Assembly: GCA_016271365.2 (NCBI GenBank)
Contig: CM028130.1
Location: forward strand, 466,459,501-466,523,500
DNA length: 64,000 bases
Source of the DNA: Neoceratodus forsteri
Lineage: Eukaryota; Chordata; Ceratodontiformes; Ceratodontidae
Direction of reading: 5' to 3'
Shown here piece by piece: positions 20,513-32,450 of this stretch. The notes beneath the pieces are model-generated. The model saw only the letters and a program-made list of their open reading frames with translations. It was not told the origin of the DNA and ran no database searches. Position 1 is the stretch's first letter. Each line of letters opens with the position of its first letter. The translations under genes were made by a program, and so were the position numbers.

Positions 20513-22815
20513 TTGCACTGGCAGGACTTCTGCTTAGCCAACATGGTAAACATGGCATATGATATCTTCTATGAAATACTGGCAGGGGCACTAAACAAGT
20601 ATGCCCCTATGGTAAAAATCTGTGTGAGGAACAAATCCTGTCGCTGGTTCTCTGCTGAATTGAAGGCTGCATTGCTAGCAGGAGACAAACTTTGGAAGAA
20701 GGCACACAGAACCAGGTTAGACACAGACTGGTGTCAGTTCAGGAAGGCATGGAATTCATGCACCAAAATGATTAGGGAAGCGAAGGCTACATTCTATCGT
20801 AATGAACTGGGATTCCACTGCAAAGTCCCCCTCTAAATTCTGGAAAAGTATCAAGGAAATGTCGGGGCACACGCCTGGCAACTCCCTGCCGGCAAAGATC
20901 ATCTCAGGGAATAGTTTACTACCATTTGTGATAAAATGGGGATTCTAGACTCCTTTAACAATCATTTTGCTACTGCTGGTCTTGCATTTGATAACTCTCC
21001 TGCATGCTTGGCACGCTCTCAACTAGGAGTACAAGATTATGAATCTCCTGCCCCCATCCCTGGCTTCTCCTTCCAACCTGTATCACTGAAAGAGGTTGAA
21101 GATCTTTTGTTTCAGCTGGACTCTAAGAAAAGTGCTGTTGCTAATTCACTAGATCCCTATTTCTTAAGATTGCCTATCATGTGCTAGCAGTGCCAATCAC
21201 TCACCTTTTCAACCTATTACTGTCCCAAGGGTTTATTCCCCCGATATGGAAAATTGCACATCATTCCCTTGTTTAAGTCAGGGGATTCTTGTGATCTGAA
21301 CAATTACAGACAGATATCTCTCCTTCCTGTTTTATCAAAACATAGTGAGTAACCAGCTCAGGAATGACCTAGAATCCAAAAAATCTACTAAACCCCTTGC
21401 AATCTAGTTTCAGAACAAGACACAGCACTATATCGGCCCTTGCCAAAGTGAACAATGTTTGGTACCATGATCTGGATAGTACAGATTTAGTCTGCGCTGT
21501 ATTCTTAGACCTAAGCAAGGCTTTTGACATGGTGGATCACAGCCTGCCTCTCTCATCCTTGAGGAGTATAGGTCTAGACCCAGTATCAATGTATTGGTTT
21601 ACTGATTACCTCTCAGGACGGCTCCAGCAGATCAAGGCTGAGAGTGAGCTCTCCCCACTCAAACCTCTTCAAAGGGGAGTGCCACAAAGGTCAATACTTG
21701 GTCCCCTACTGCTTGCTATCTATATTAATAACATTGATGATAGCATAACTAAGGTCAATATACACCTGTTTGCAGATGACGCGGTTCTTTACCTTAGTCG
21801 TCCGACTCCTGAAACCGCCTGTGCAGATCTCCAGGAGAAATTTAACCGGCTGCAAATCAGCTTCTTTTCAAAAAATTCCTCTTAAATGCAAAAAAACAAA
21901 AGCAATGCTTTTCTCGCCTTATAGTTGTGTAGTGAACCCAGCCAGTACTGGAGTGCTACTTCTGATCACTACAATCCTTGGAGAGAATCTGGAGTTTGTC
22001 ACTAAATTTAAATATATGGGAGTGTGGCTGGACCAAAATCTTTCATTCTCTGAGCATATTGAGGACTTGCTAAAGAAACTAAGGCAGAGGCTGGGTCTTT
22101 TCTTTAGGATTAACCAGTTCCTTACTGGAGATGCTAAAATGCGCCTGGTCCAAACAACTTTTCTCTCCCTGGTTGACTATGCAGACTTCTTATATAGTCA
22201 TAGATACATACACAGATACATAGACAGTGTCGGCAGATAAGGGCCTATGGCCCACCCAGTCTGCCCATTTGACCTTGTAAGTTCAGTTTATGTTTTCCTA
22301 GAAGTCTGTTGCCTCTTACCCCTGACCTCCAGAATTCCTTTATGTCTATCCCATGCAAGTCAGTCAGTGCACAAAAGCTTCTCTCGCTAAATTGGATACG
22401 CTTTACCACAGAGCTATCAGGTTTATAACAGGCCTTCCCCTTTCCACCCACCATTGCTCTTTGTATGCAGCTGTAGGATGGACCTCCCTCATGTTTAGAT
22501 GAAATAAAAGTGTGGCACTTTGGACTCTCAGAGCTGTCACAAAAAAGCTTCCTCAATACATTATTGACCATCTCCCACTAAGCACGCCAGGAATATATGC
22601 CTTAAGAAGTGCTTCATTTTTCGTATTTTGTATTCCCAAGGTTTCTTCCCACTTTGGTAGGGTGCCAATTAACTTTGTGTTGCCATTCTTGTGGAATTAT
22701 CTGCAAAAGTTGTTGAAATTGAGCGTTCACATTAGTTTGGTTACCTTCAAGACCTTATATGCTCGGACTGTGAGGGAACCCTGTAATTGCTTCCCTCGTC
22801 CCTAACCTACCCTGA
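20513..22815 (+). pseudogene. LINE copy C linker, reverse transcriptase and C-terminal domain
   Basis: Linker frame 20513-20836 (KYAPMVKICVRNKSCRWFSA), then 20936-21187 (SLKEVEDLLFQLDSKKSAVA). Reverse transcriptase follows at 21397-21885 with FLDLSKAFDMVDH, GVPQRSILGPLLLAIYINNI and the catalytic FADDAVLY. The next frame (21770-22240) has KCKKTKAMLFS, KFKYMGVWLDQNLSFSEHIE and FLSLVDYADFLYS. After the small CR1 fragment it resumes near 22380 with LYHRAIRFITGLPLS and, in 22512-22800, LWTLRAVTKKLPQYIIDHL. The catalytic aspartates are kept, but at least four frame changes inactivate it. Confidence 0.87.
22200..22375 (-). mobile_element. CR1 3' end fragment inserted in LINE copy C
   Basis: About 175 bases with the cggcagataagggcctatggcccacccagtctgcccat block, the reverse complement of the CR1 3' end at 27895-27965. 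It starts with the tcatagatacatacacagatacatag tail repeat. It splits LINE C between FLYS and the LYHRAIRF block. It is too short to contain coding sequence beyond a few codons. Confidence 0.88.
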
Positions 22816-22819
22816 ATCA

Positions 22820-25180
22820 TAGGCTGTCAGCTTTACTAACATACTAAAATGCCAGCAGAATAGGCCTAATGGTCTTTCGTGTCTGCTCGTTTGGTCAGCC
22901 CCCACCCTGGGAGCTGACCTTGCTGCCCCCCTCGCCTTCTCTGGCTTCTCCCTTCCCAGTTCTGGATATTCTCGCTGCACTGGATTTTGCTTCCAGAACT
23001 CTTCCCCTGTACCTGTCCCACCCCCTCTTGAACCCCTCCACCGTCTCTGCCTCCACCAGCCCCCTGGGCAGTGCATTCCATGGCTCCACCACCCTGTCAG
23101 TGAAGTAGCACCTTCTCCTTTCTCCCCTGAATCTTCCCCCCTCCAGCTTCCACTCATGCCCTCTAGTTGCCTCCTCCTCCTTCCTTCGAAGCACCCTGAC
23201 TGCTCCTCCTCTATTTACCCCCTTCTTGTACCTGAAGACCTCTATCATGCCCCCCCGGTCCCTCCTGTCTTCCAATGTGTACATATTTAGCTCTTCAAGC
23301 CTCTTCCCATAGGTTCTGTCCCCCAAGCCCCAAATCATTTTGGTTGCCCTCCTCTGGACCTTCTCCAGGAGTTTAATCTCCCTCTTTAAGTGTGGCCTCC
23401 AAAACTGCACGCAGTACTCGAGGTGCAGCCTCACCAAGTAGTTATATAGAGGGAGTATCATTTCCCTCCTTCTGGAGGTGATCCCCCTAGCGATGCATCC
23501 CAGCATCCTGTTGGCCTTTGCTGCTGCCTCCTACAAGTCTCCGAGTTGTTCATCTTGATATCCACCACCACCCCCAGGTCCTTCTCAGCCATTGAGACTT
23601 GTAGCATTTCCCCCCTCAGGGTGTACACTTGGCACGGGTTTCTGGCCCCCAGGTGCAATACCTTACATTTCCCTGCATTGAACCTCAGCTTCCACTTTCT
23701 AGACCATCTTTCCAGAGCCTTCAGGTCCCCCTGTAGGGCACCTTCCCCTCCTCCCTATCCACCACCGCCCCCAGTTTTGAGTCATCTGCAAAGAGACTCA
23801 TCTCACTCCTGATACCTGTCCTTATGTCAGAGACGAGGTGTGGGACAGAGGACCCAAGGACTAAGCCCTGTGGGACCCCACTAATGACCCTCCTTGGGGA
23901 TGAGACTATCCAGCCAACTATGACCCTCTGGGTCCGGTCCTGGAGCCAATTGCCTATCCATCTGATCATCTGGTTCCCCACTCCCATTTCTCCCAGCTTA
24001 TCCAACAGGCCCTCATGAGGAACAGAGTCAAATGCCTTGCTGAAGTCTAGAAAGAGGACATCCACTGGTCTACCCAGGTCCAAGGCACTCGTTATCCAGT
24101 CATAGAACTCCACAAGGTTTGTCTGACATGATTTCCCTGGGATGAATCCATGCTGTCTATCATCCAGGCACCCTGATTTTTCCATTTCCCCCCGTATCCT
24201 CTCCTTGACAATGCCCTCCATCACCTTGCCTACCACCGATGTCAGGCTGACAGGCCTGTAGTTCCCTGCCACCTCCCTTGATCCCCCCTTGTGGATAGGC
24301 ACTATATGCGCCACCTTCCAGTCCTGGGGCATCCACCCTGTCCTCAGAGAGGTGATGAAAAGCTCCGCCAGGGGTTTCACCAGGGCATCCGTAAGTTCCT
24401 TCAGCACTCTGGGATGTAATTTACCCGGCTCCAGTGCTTCCTCTGTCTTAAGGGACCTGAGAGCTTCCCTCACACTCTCTCTGCTGTGATTTCCACCTCC
24501 GCTACCTCTTCCCCCTGCTTAACCTTCCCCCCTCCTGCCAGTGATGCCTGCCCCTCTCCCCAGACCCACCGATTGGTAAGGGTCCCCCCCCTCCTCAGTA
24601 TCACTGTCTCCTCCCATGTATGATGCAGCACCCCCATTTTCCTTGGTGAAAACTCATTTAGCACCTCAGCCTGCTCCCCCAGGTCTTGTGCCCATCTCTT
24701 CCCCCTGTTTTAATCCTGCTAATCTGCCCCTTCACCCTTCGTTTTCCCCCAGTGTATCTAAAGAACCCCTTGTTCCCGCTCCTAATTTCCCTGGCCAGGT
24801 TCTGCTCCTTCCTTGCCTTAGCCGCCATCACCACCCTAGTGGCCCTTCTAGCCATCAGCTCATACTCCCCTCAATCCCTTTCACTCCTCGAGCACTGGAA
24901 TTGCCTTCCTTTCCCGTACCACCTCCTGGACCTCCCTGATCCACCAGCAGGGTTTTTGGGCCCTACCGCATTTTCGTCTTACTCTTGCACAGGTGCTGGT
25001 AGCATCCTGCACCCCTCTCCTGATGATTTTCCGCCTACTGTCAGCGTCCATGTCTGACCCAATCACATCCAAATGTTTCTTAAGGATCCTTCACATTTCC
25101 TTAAAATCCGCCCCCTGAAGTCAGTTACCTCCATCTTTGTGCAGCCTTCTACCCCTCCTAGGTCCAGGCAGAAACAGCAG
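22820..25180 (-). mobile_element. CR1 LINE, about 2.4 kb
   Basis: A minus-strand CR1 covering the end of the endonuclease-reverse transcriptase linker, the full polymerase and the 3' UTR. The 3' end lies at about 22820-22870 (tactaaaatgccagcagaataggcctaatggtctttcgtgtctg, plus view). The sequence differs from the CR1 at 3284-4243 and is more GC-rich, so it is a different CR1 subfamily. It lies inside or at the end of LINE copy C. Confidence 0.88.
22895..25072 (-). pseudogene. CR1 reverse transcriptase
   Basis: Minus-strand frames in order: 25072-24881 (CARVRRKCGRAQKPCWWIRE) and 24855-24658 (KEQNLAREIRSGNKGFFRYT), which are linker. The polymerase is at 24473-23721 with VAHIVPIHKGGSREVAGNYR, HGFIPGKSCQTNLVEFYDWI, FLDFSKAFDSVPHEGLLDKL, SGVPQG and SLFADDSKLG. 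The remaining part, 23658-22895, has AEKDLGVVVDIKMNNSETCR, HLEYCVQFWRPHLKREIKLL and RRATKMIWGL. The catalytic FADD and the AFDSV block are intact. Few breaks are seen (near 23720, 23500 and 22980), so this is one of the better-preserved polymerases in the window. Confidence 0.9.
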
Positions 25181-25812
25181 AGTTTACTATAGTAGCTGCT
25201 GACTCCATGTGTCCCCATTACTCTAGATTCACCTCAAGACCTTATATTATCACTCTGTAAGGGAATTCTATAATCATTTCTCAGCTCCCTCAGGCTGCCT
25301 CTGCACCCTGTTTGTCAATATTCCTGCTCATGGCCACCGATCCCTTTCCCCCATACCTTGGCTTACCCACCATGCCTTCCCACCTCCTACCCCCACTGTA
25401 CCTCCCCCTCCTTGTTTCTCTGCCTCAGTCTGCTGGAAATTCTATACATCCCCCCAACCTAGCTGTGCCTTCCTGGCCCGGACTAGGTACTGTACTTGCT
25501 ACATACCTCGCCAGCCTCTTATCTAGTTGCTTACCCTGCACCCTTGTCAATTTCCCTGAAGCCATCTAAGCTATCTAAATTTCACTTATATGTACTATAG
25601 TCACCCTCTGAGCTGTTGTATGCCTGCCTCTGTATTATTATGTTGCTGCATTGTGCACCTACTTTATATTTTTGTTGTTATGATGATATTTGTCACTGTT
25701 GACTGTAAAAAAAAATTTTGTAATGTATTTTGACACGGTAATAACCAGGTCCATCTTGCAAATGAACTTTACTCAATGATGTTCACCTGGATAAATAAAG
25801 ATTTGATTTGAT
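25180..25812 (+). mobile_element. 3' end of a Rex1-like LINE (copy C tail or separate copy)
   Basis: Non-coding plus-strand sequence with the 3' hallmark ggataaataaagatttgatttgatttcattt at 25790-25820. The opening part (25227-25300, cctcaagaccttatattatcactctgtaagggaattctataatc) is a diverged repeat of the copy C end at 22745-22800 (ccttcaagaccttatatgctcggactgtgagggaaccctgtaatt). The two stretches on either side of the CR1 are therefore homologous rather than consecutive. This favours a separate truncated copy, or a duplication, over simple continuation of copy C. Confidence 0.7.
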
Positions 25813-25825
25813 TTCATTTGAATTG

Positions 25826-27390
25826 TATGGAGATCCTTGGAGAAGGGAATCTTTCCAGATTCTCTAAAGGAGGCGGTTATTTGACTACTCCTTAAAAAAA
25901 ACCCTCTTTGGATGCCATAGATCCAGCTAACTACTGACCTGTCTCTAACCTTTCCTTTGTGGGGAAGGTTATTGAGAAGGTAGTTGCGCTGCAGCTAGAT
26001 GATCACTTGGTAACTCACAATGTCTATGAAGCTCTCCAGTCTGGTTTCATGAAGAGGCATAGCACGGAGACTGCCCTTGTTCGGGTATTAAACAACCTCC
26101 TAATAGCTAGAGATAAAAAGGCTCATACCATCTTGGTCCTTCTCGATCTCTTCGCATCCTTTGACACTGTGGACCATGAGGTGCTTTTGGAAACCCTGCT
26201 GTTCCTCTGTGGACTGTCGGGCACAGTCCTCAAATGGTTTTGATCTTTCCTCATAGGCAGATCTCAGAGGGTGATCACTGGAATTTATTCCTCTGACTCC
26301 CTCCCCCTGTCCTGCTTGGTGCCGCAGGGTTCCATACTGGCACCCATGTTGTTTACAGTGTACTGTATATGCTGCCATTAGGAGATATCATCAGGTGATA
26401 TGGCTTGAGTTTTCACTGCTATGCAGATGATACTCAGCTGTGTATGTCCTTTGTGTCCTGGCAGGATGTTGTGATTCCTGTGTTACACAGTTGCCTCTCC
26501 AAGGTCAAAGACTGGATGAGCTCGAGTTGGCTGAGATTAAATCTGGATAAGACTGAGGTGTCGGTGGTGGATCCGGGTCGCACGGGGGCGGGTCTTGGAG
26601 CTGGGTTCATGTCAGGTCTGTGGCTTGCTGGTGTCCAGCTCACTACCTCAGATCAGGTGCATAACCTGGGCATTATTTTTGATGATGCCTTGACCCTGAA
26701 GACTTAGGTGTCAGCGATGGTCAAATCCTCATTTTACCATCTGAGGAATATCACTCAGGTGAAACACTTGATTCCTCTGAGTGACCTTCCAACATTGATC
26801 CATGCCTTCATTACCACCCATCTTGACTACTGCAATGCCCTCTACCTAGGGCTGTCTGGGGTTGATATCCGCCTGCAGCTAGTGCAGAATGCTGCGGGCC
26901 AGGCTGTTGACTGGTACCTCTAGGACCATTCACGTTATGCCTGTGCTGCACGAACTGCACTGGCTGCAAGTTCAGTGGCGGATCACCTATAAGGTACGCA
27001 TGCTTACCTTTAAAGCCCTACATGAACTGGGACCCGACTACCTGAAAGATTTCTTAATTCCCTACTCCCCCAGTTATCCTCTCTGATCCGCCGATGAGGG
27101 GATTGCTAGAGATTCCCAGGGTTCATCTTAAAACATCTGGAGCTCGTGCTTTTTCATTTGCAGCACCAACCCTGTGGAATTCTCTACCTCGTCGGCTAAG
27201 AGAATGCCTGACCATCAGCAGCTTTAAATCGATGCTGAAAACACATTTATTTTCATTGGCCTTCCCTAATTAAGTGCTAATTAATTGATTTATTTCAATT
27301 TTAGTATATTATTGTTTTCATTGTAATTTATACTATGTACAGCGCCTTGATTATGAAAGGCGCTATATAAATAAAGTTTGCTTGCTTGCT
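25826..27390 (+). mobile_element. L2 LINE, 5'-truncated
   Basis: A plus-strand L2. The frames give FVGKVIEKVVALQLDDHL and VLLDLFASFDTVDHEVLLET (25959-26243), then CYADDTQLCMSFVS and RLNLDKTEV (26405-26707), then LIHAFITTHLDYCNALYLGL and LVQNAA (26708-26923), then LHWLQVQWRITYKVRMLTFK (26889-27086), and finally APTLWNSLPRRLRE in the tail. It ends with the classical L2 3' terminus gcgccttgattatgaaaggcgctatataaataaa and a ttgcttgcttg tail (27338-27392). The catalytic YADD and AAFDTVDH-type blocks are visible, but stops and frameshifts break the frame. Confidence 0.92.
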
Positions 27391-27399
27391 TGTTTTGTA

Positions 27400-27970
27400 T
27401 TGTATTAGTGAGGCCCCACCTGGAGTACAGTGTACAGTTCTGGAGACCATACCTACGTAAGGACATAGACAGGGTAGAGAAGGTTCAGAGGAGGGCAACA
27501 AAGATGGTGCATGGATTGCATCACAAGTCCTATGAAGACAGGTTGAAGGAACTGAACATGTACTCCCTGGAGGAGAGGAGGGAGGGGGGGATATGATAGA
27601 GACATACAAGTATCTTACAGGGAGAAACAGAGTGCAGGAAAACACTATTTTTAAGCGAAAAAGATGTTCCAGGACTAGAGGGCATGGGATGAAGTTGGAG
27701 GGAGGACGATTCAGAGGAAACATGAGAAAGAATTTCTTCACAGAACGGGTGGTGGACAAGTGGAACACCCTGCTAGAGGAAGTGGCGGGGGCTGAAACAA
27801 TCACAGGATTTAAGAATGCATGGGATATACATAAAGGAATTCTAGAGGTCAGGGGTAAGGGGAAACAGACTTCTAGGAAAACAAACTGAACTTACAAGCT
27901 CAAATGGGCAGACTGGGTGGGCCATAGGCCCTTATCTGCCGACACTGTCTATGTATCTATGTATCTATTG
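27400..27970 (+). mobile_element. CR1 LINE 3' end
   Basis: The plus strand encodes [40 protein letters not shown] (27378-27596), then [10 protein letters not shown] and GNMRKNFFTERVVDKWNTLL (27593-27889). The 3' UTR gggcagactgggtgggccataggcccttatctgccgacactg follows, with a tail of tatctatg repeats (27950-27968). It is truncated within the reverse-transcriptase thumb region. It belongs to the same subfamily as the fragment at 22200-22375 and inserted directly next to the L2 tail. Confidence 0.92.
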
Positions 27971-28540
27971 GGGGCTGAGAATCAGCCACCAATTGCAGCT
28001 TTGTTTTGTATGGGGGGGTTAAGAATCAGCCGCTGATTGGGGCTTTGTTTTGTTTACAGTGTATGTTGGTAGGGAGGGGGGGATGACATTGACCATAACT
28101 GTGGAGATGTGTAAGTGGGTTGCTTTTTTCTTTTTTTTTTCTGAAATGTGGCTTTGTTTACAGTGTCTCATTCTCCCAAGGGGGACGTCTGAGAAGCCAT
28201 CAACTGTGGCTTATTTTTTTATATCCCCAGTATGGAAATGTTGATGAGATGGGGAGGTGCTATCACCTGTATGTTTTCACTGTAGTTATTATGGTGAGGC
28301 ATAAAAATAGTCCTCAAACAGTAATTGCAGTAGTAACATGATAAAATACCTCTTACAGAGTCCATAAACTATTTAATTGTAATTCCAAGAAGTCTGTCCC
28401 AACTACATCAGGCATTCTTGAAAAGAATGTTAAAACCTTGCCTCAAGCTAAGGCTCTACTCACAAAACAGGGCAGACTGGATGGACCGATGGTCTTGTTC
28501 TTCCCACATTGTCTATGTTTCCATGTTTCTTAAAACAAGA
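27971..28540. other. Low-complexity sequence and a CR1-like terminal block
   Basis: Starts with two imperfect copies of gaatcagccaccaattgcagctttgttttgta (27979 and about 28023). A T-rich run follows (28123-28141). The block gggcagactggatggaccgatggtcttgttcttcccac...ctatgtttccatg (28469-28530) resembles a third type of CR1 3' end. No coding signal was seen. Confidence 0.55.
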
Positions 28541-29950
28541 TGAATGTCAAAAATATTTCAGCCTCAGGGCGCATCTGTATAAACTTGTCAGAAAGCTAAA
28601 TAAGGGAGAAGGTACTTACACAAGCCAAATCCAACAAGTTATAAAGAAATGTAGCAGTTACAATAGGATAGAGTCTTTTCATTCCTATCAGAGCAAGGCT
28701 TTTGGGACACAGCGCAACAGTTTGGCTAGAGATCTGTTAATATCCTGTGATGAGAGGGTTAAATGTAGAACAGTCTCAGGATTAAAAACCTGCACAGGGC
28801 AGGTGGCTGTGGACAAGGAAGGAATTATGATGGAAGCTGAGAATTATACTTCTGCCTGCTTCAGGAATAAGGAGAGACCTGGGACAGAGGAGAATAATTA
28901 CTGAGAAAGTCTCACTATGCCACAGTTATCGGATGACCAAGCACACTTTCTGGTGTCACAAAGGAGTTAGATTGGAAGTTCCTGCTTTAAACTCTGATAC
29001 TGCAATTGGCAATGATGGTCTAACCACTGAATTTTACACGTTTCTTTTAGGCCATATAATGAATGATCTGGTGGATCTGTTTAAGATCATTCCTTTCTTG
29101 TTGGCATTGTCCCAGAATTTGTACCAAACTGTTCTGATCCTGCAGTTTTAAAATTTTTGAATCAGCTACTGATCTTTCAAACTGGTGCCCAATTAGTCTC
29201 CTCAATTCTGATTTTAAAATATTGTAAAAAATCATCAGTAAATAGCTAGCATAGGTTGTAGAACATCTTGTAACCCAGACACAGACATGTTCCATCTTGG
29301 GTAGTTATCCAGGACAATTTGCTTCTGATTATAGGACAAAGTATTTCATGGAGTATCTCATTCTTATATGTACTTGGTATATAGAAATGTGGATTCCCTG
29401 AAACTTATCTTATGGATATGATTCATAATGCTGGAGCCACAATACAACCGTTAGCACATTGTTGCGATGGTATATAACCATGAGAAAAGGGGTCCAGCAG
29501 GAATGTTCTCTGACTCCACACCTGTGTATGTATGCCTCGATCCACTTCTCTTGAGAATAGAGAAGAACAGTAACATTACAGGGTTAATAACAGTGACAAG
29601 ATTAACCCATAAATCAGTAAGAGTGCCAGGTGTTTCCCCTTTATTTATGAGAGCTAGGGGTACCCCCTCTATTAATAACACTGCCAGGGGGTACCCCCTC
29701 ATTCACTACTTGCTTAAGTGGATGATGTCTGTTTGATGGTGAGGGACATGGCATCAGGAAAGGAAGCAGGATGGCAATTCAAGGTTTTTTTTCAGTTTCA
29801 AGAGTACAGATCAATTATTCCAAGAAGAAGGGGATGGTGTTAGGAGACCCATAATAAACTATGATTACAAATATGACTGGAATGCCAATAGTAACAGAAG
29901 CAGTGACAATTCTGGAAATCTGGTTTGGACATGGGACATGGTCACAAGAA
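28541..29950 (+). pseudogene. L1-like reverse transcriptase remnant
   Basis: A heavily decayed plus-strand L1-type ORF2. The block NSDTAIGNDGLTTEFYTFLL (28990-29050) corresponds to the GPDGFTxEFYK region. 29476-29590 (MVYNHEKRGPAGMFSDSTP followed by LDPLLLRIEKNSNITGL) corresponds to the RGxRQGCPLSPLLF...EPLLxxIRxNxxIxG region. The xADD motif would fall near 29717, where only a weak VDD-like GGTGGATGATG-type sequence is left. Nearly every second line holds a stop. It is the only L1-like sequence seen here. Confidence 0.6.
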
Positions 29951-30303
29951 ACTTAGGGGAGAATGACTGAAAACTGGAAATCTTGTTTCCACCAAGCTGG
30001 TTCGATAAACATTTTACCGACATCCTCTACAGTGACACACTTACAGCGACAGCCCCTACAATAGCATGGCAACATAATGGCATGCCAACAGAGTGACAAA
30101 CACTCAAAAACATGTATAAATGTGGGGGTTCTGCCCCCGCATCCCCTGTATTAAATTTAACCAACTCCACATCGCACAGACAGTGGAGAAAAGGGCAGTT
30201 CCTCCAGCCACACAAACACAAAACCACCCGACAATGGCATTAGAGGATGTTGGCAGAATTGTTGTCAGTCTGGCTTGGGGGAACCAAATGCGAGTATCCG
30301 TTC
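29951..30303. other. Unassigned, with GC-rich hairpin
   Basis: No coding signal. The stretch gggggttctgccccc (30123-30137) forms a small hairpin. The surrounding sequence (caactccacatcgcacagacagtgg) weakly resembles the reverse complement of 60255-60330 inside the MITE at 59991-60461, so an ancient related repeat is possible. Confidence 0.3.
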
Positions 30304-30575
30304 ATTAAAAAACACATTCCCTCCCACTGCACTGTCCACCCCCTCTCAATTTCCCCACAGTGCCCAGTGTATTAAAAAATGCAATCCTACACAGTGCACA
30401 GCCTGCCCACCTCCCAGTCATTTCCCTTAGTGTTTGGTCCATTTAAAAACACAATCCATCCCACTGCACATCTTGCCCACCTCCCAATCAATTCCCCCCA
30501 TGTTCGGTCCATTGAAACACACAGTCCCACCCGCTGCAGAGCTCCCCCCCACCTCCAGATAGTATACTGTTATGA
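30304..30575. repeat. About 70-bp minisatellite, four copies
   Basis: Units begin with cattwaaaaacacaatcc-type sequence at 30304, 30371, 30441 and 30511 (periods 67, 70 and 70). Each contains cccactgcac...gcccacctcccaatcaattcccc. Copies are about 75-80% alike by eye. No coding signal. Confidence 0.85.
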
Positions 30576-32450
30576 TAGCGATGCCTACACCTGTTGACAT
30601 GAAATCCCTGTTGAACTCAACGCCTTCACTATATAGCTGTCACTGGCATTTCTTTGCTGTGTTTCCATCGCTGTCATAATGGTATACAGGAAATCTTAGC
30701 AGATGTCCAGAATAAATGAGTATATGTAATTAAAGTTTCTTATTTCCTGTTGTCGTTCTTTAGTTACCTCTTTTCCCCCATCAGCTATGGCTGAAACTGG
30801 GCTTTTCAATCTGTTGTTCCAGATGCTAGGGGGAGCAGGCAAAATACTAGTAAATGACAATTATATAATGGCAACAATAAATCCTAAAACCTGATTGGTC
30901 AGCTGAAATTTTGACCAGTGATGTTATCCCAGCACAGCATCACTGGATCAAGTCCCAGCACACACAAAACCACATCAAATGTGAAACAAATCACTACAGG
31001 TGCCATGTCCAAGATGCCCACACTTGGCATGGCCACGGTGCAGTTTGCCAGTACTTCACCTTTATTTTAACATGAATCCTTCCCTTTCACTGCCACATAT
31101 GAACCCCCAAACCACATAAAATTCAAGTAATGTGTTTCACATGACACTTACTTACATTAATTTTGCTACTTGCACATACTTGAATGAAAAACAGTGCAAA
31201 GTTAAACAAAGCTGTCATCCCAATTGGATTCTCGCGTTCAGTGATTCCAGCGATGTGGCGCTAGTAATGGGTGCTTCATGGGGAGGGCCTCAGATAGTCT
31301 GCCCGCATCATGTGGGGAACTGGGGCTCCAGTAGAAGATGGGGTAAGGAGAGTGTCCGTTAGGAGGTAGTTTGGTGGGGTCCCAGGCCCGTTAGGAAGTA
31401 GGCTTGGACTGCCAGGGCTGAGGGTTTTGTGGCAGGATTCCCCTAGGGGAGGGGTGTTGGCAGCTCCCCTCTCATTTCCCAATGTGGCAGGGTGGAATAG
31501 GTCTGATAAGGGTGTTTCTGGAGGTTTTCCACCCATGTAAGGGGTCTGCTTGGAGGGGCAGGTCCTGGGGTGCTGGGATCAGGTTACTCGGGTCAGCCAC
31601 AGGTCAAAGGACAGACCTTGGAAAGTGCTCTGGACCCGGTAAGCTTAAATCAAGCACAGCAGTGATGGCTGAAAGGGATGCAGGCTTGAGGTATGGCTCA
31701 GTTCCCCCCCCCCATATCTGGAGAAAGGAGACCTATGGCTAAGCGGCTATGCCTAGGGGAGAAGGCGGTTAAGAAAAAAAAAACACAGTCAAAGAACTGG
31801 TCAGGGAGGGAAATTCCTGTGATCCTGTGGCAAGGGAAAGCATTTCACCCCTCCATAAGATTAGATGCTGACCAGGAGTAAAGAAAGGAAAAGATAAGTT
31901 CATTGACCAACTTATCAGTGCCAGAGGGTAGGTTTGGCTCTGAGGGTCCGGTGCAGGATCCAGGGAGGTTTCGGGTATATCATCCGAGGATTCATCAGCT
32001 GCCTGAAGTGTGAATGCTGCCTAAGACATCTTGTCTCCCAGTTTATGCGCCCCAATATGTGAATAGTTGTGCTCCATGGAGCTGGGTGTTTGTACACATT
32101 TTTAAGCAATGCATGGGAACCCCTGGGTCCTGGAAAATCATTGGGATCCCAGGAGCAATAAATTGGTTTGGTAGCTTACTGTAACTTCGAGTGCCTGAGG
32201 GTGTTTTTAAAGTTTAATTGGTTAGTGAAATTCTGAGTCTTTAATGAATTTTTAGCCAGACTTCTTTGGGGGGAGATTTAAAGTTTCAGCCCTCTTGAAA
32301 ATGGTGCTTCCTGAGCCAGGGTGCTGGTGGGGAACTTCTGGAGAAGAGAAAAAAGAAGAGGTTTCCTGTTTTCCACCTGAGTTTCCAAAGAAGTCGTAAG
32401 GGGTAGCAGTTTCCATTTTATCTGCAGTAGACCTGGGCCATAGTAAGAGA
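30576..32450. other. No recognised gene
   Basis: About 1.9 kb without a supported gene. Short open frames on both strands show no domain. A run of nine A at 31773-31782, a poly-C stretch at 31706-31714 and a GC-rich stretch at 31255-31660 are the only notable compositional features. It may be an old element too diverged to identify by eye. Confidence 0.35.

Larger units (their letters stand above)
16100..22815 (+). mobile_element. Rex1/Babar-like LINE copy C with 2A-like motif, multiply interrupted
   Basis: One plus-strand LINE cut into three parts. The 5' part (about 16100-16917) has an N-terminal frame, the 2A-like motif and the start of the endonuclease. The element resumes at about 19922 after a minus-strand LINE insertion: the endonuclease frame ends in LDSEIN before the break and continues IPTYTLFRTDRVTRGGG after it. 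It then carries the linker, reverse transcriptase and C-terminal domain to about 22815, with a small CR1 fragment at 22200-22375. The 3' end is either 25180-25812 or was replaced (see that entry). Stops and frameshifts break all frames. Confidence 0.82.

Noticed and set aside
30304..30575. Direct repeats that might look like a CRISPR array
   Set aside because: Units are contiguous and diverged, without equal-length unique spacers, and the sequence is eukaryotic.
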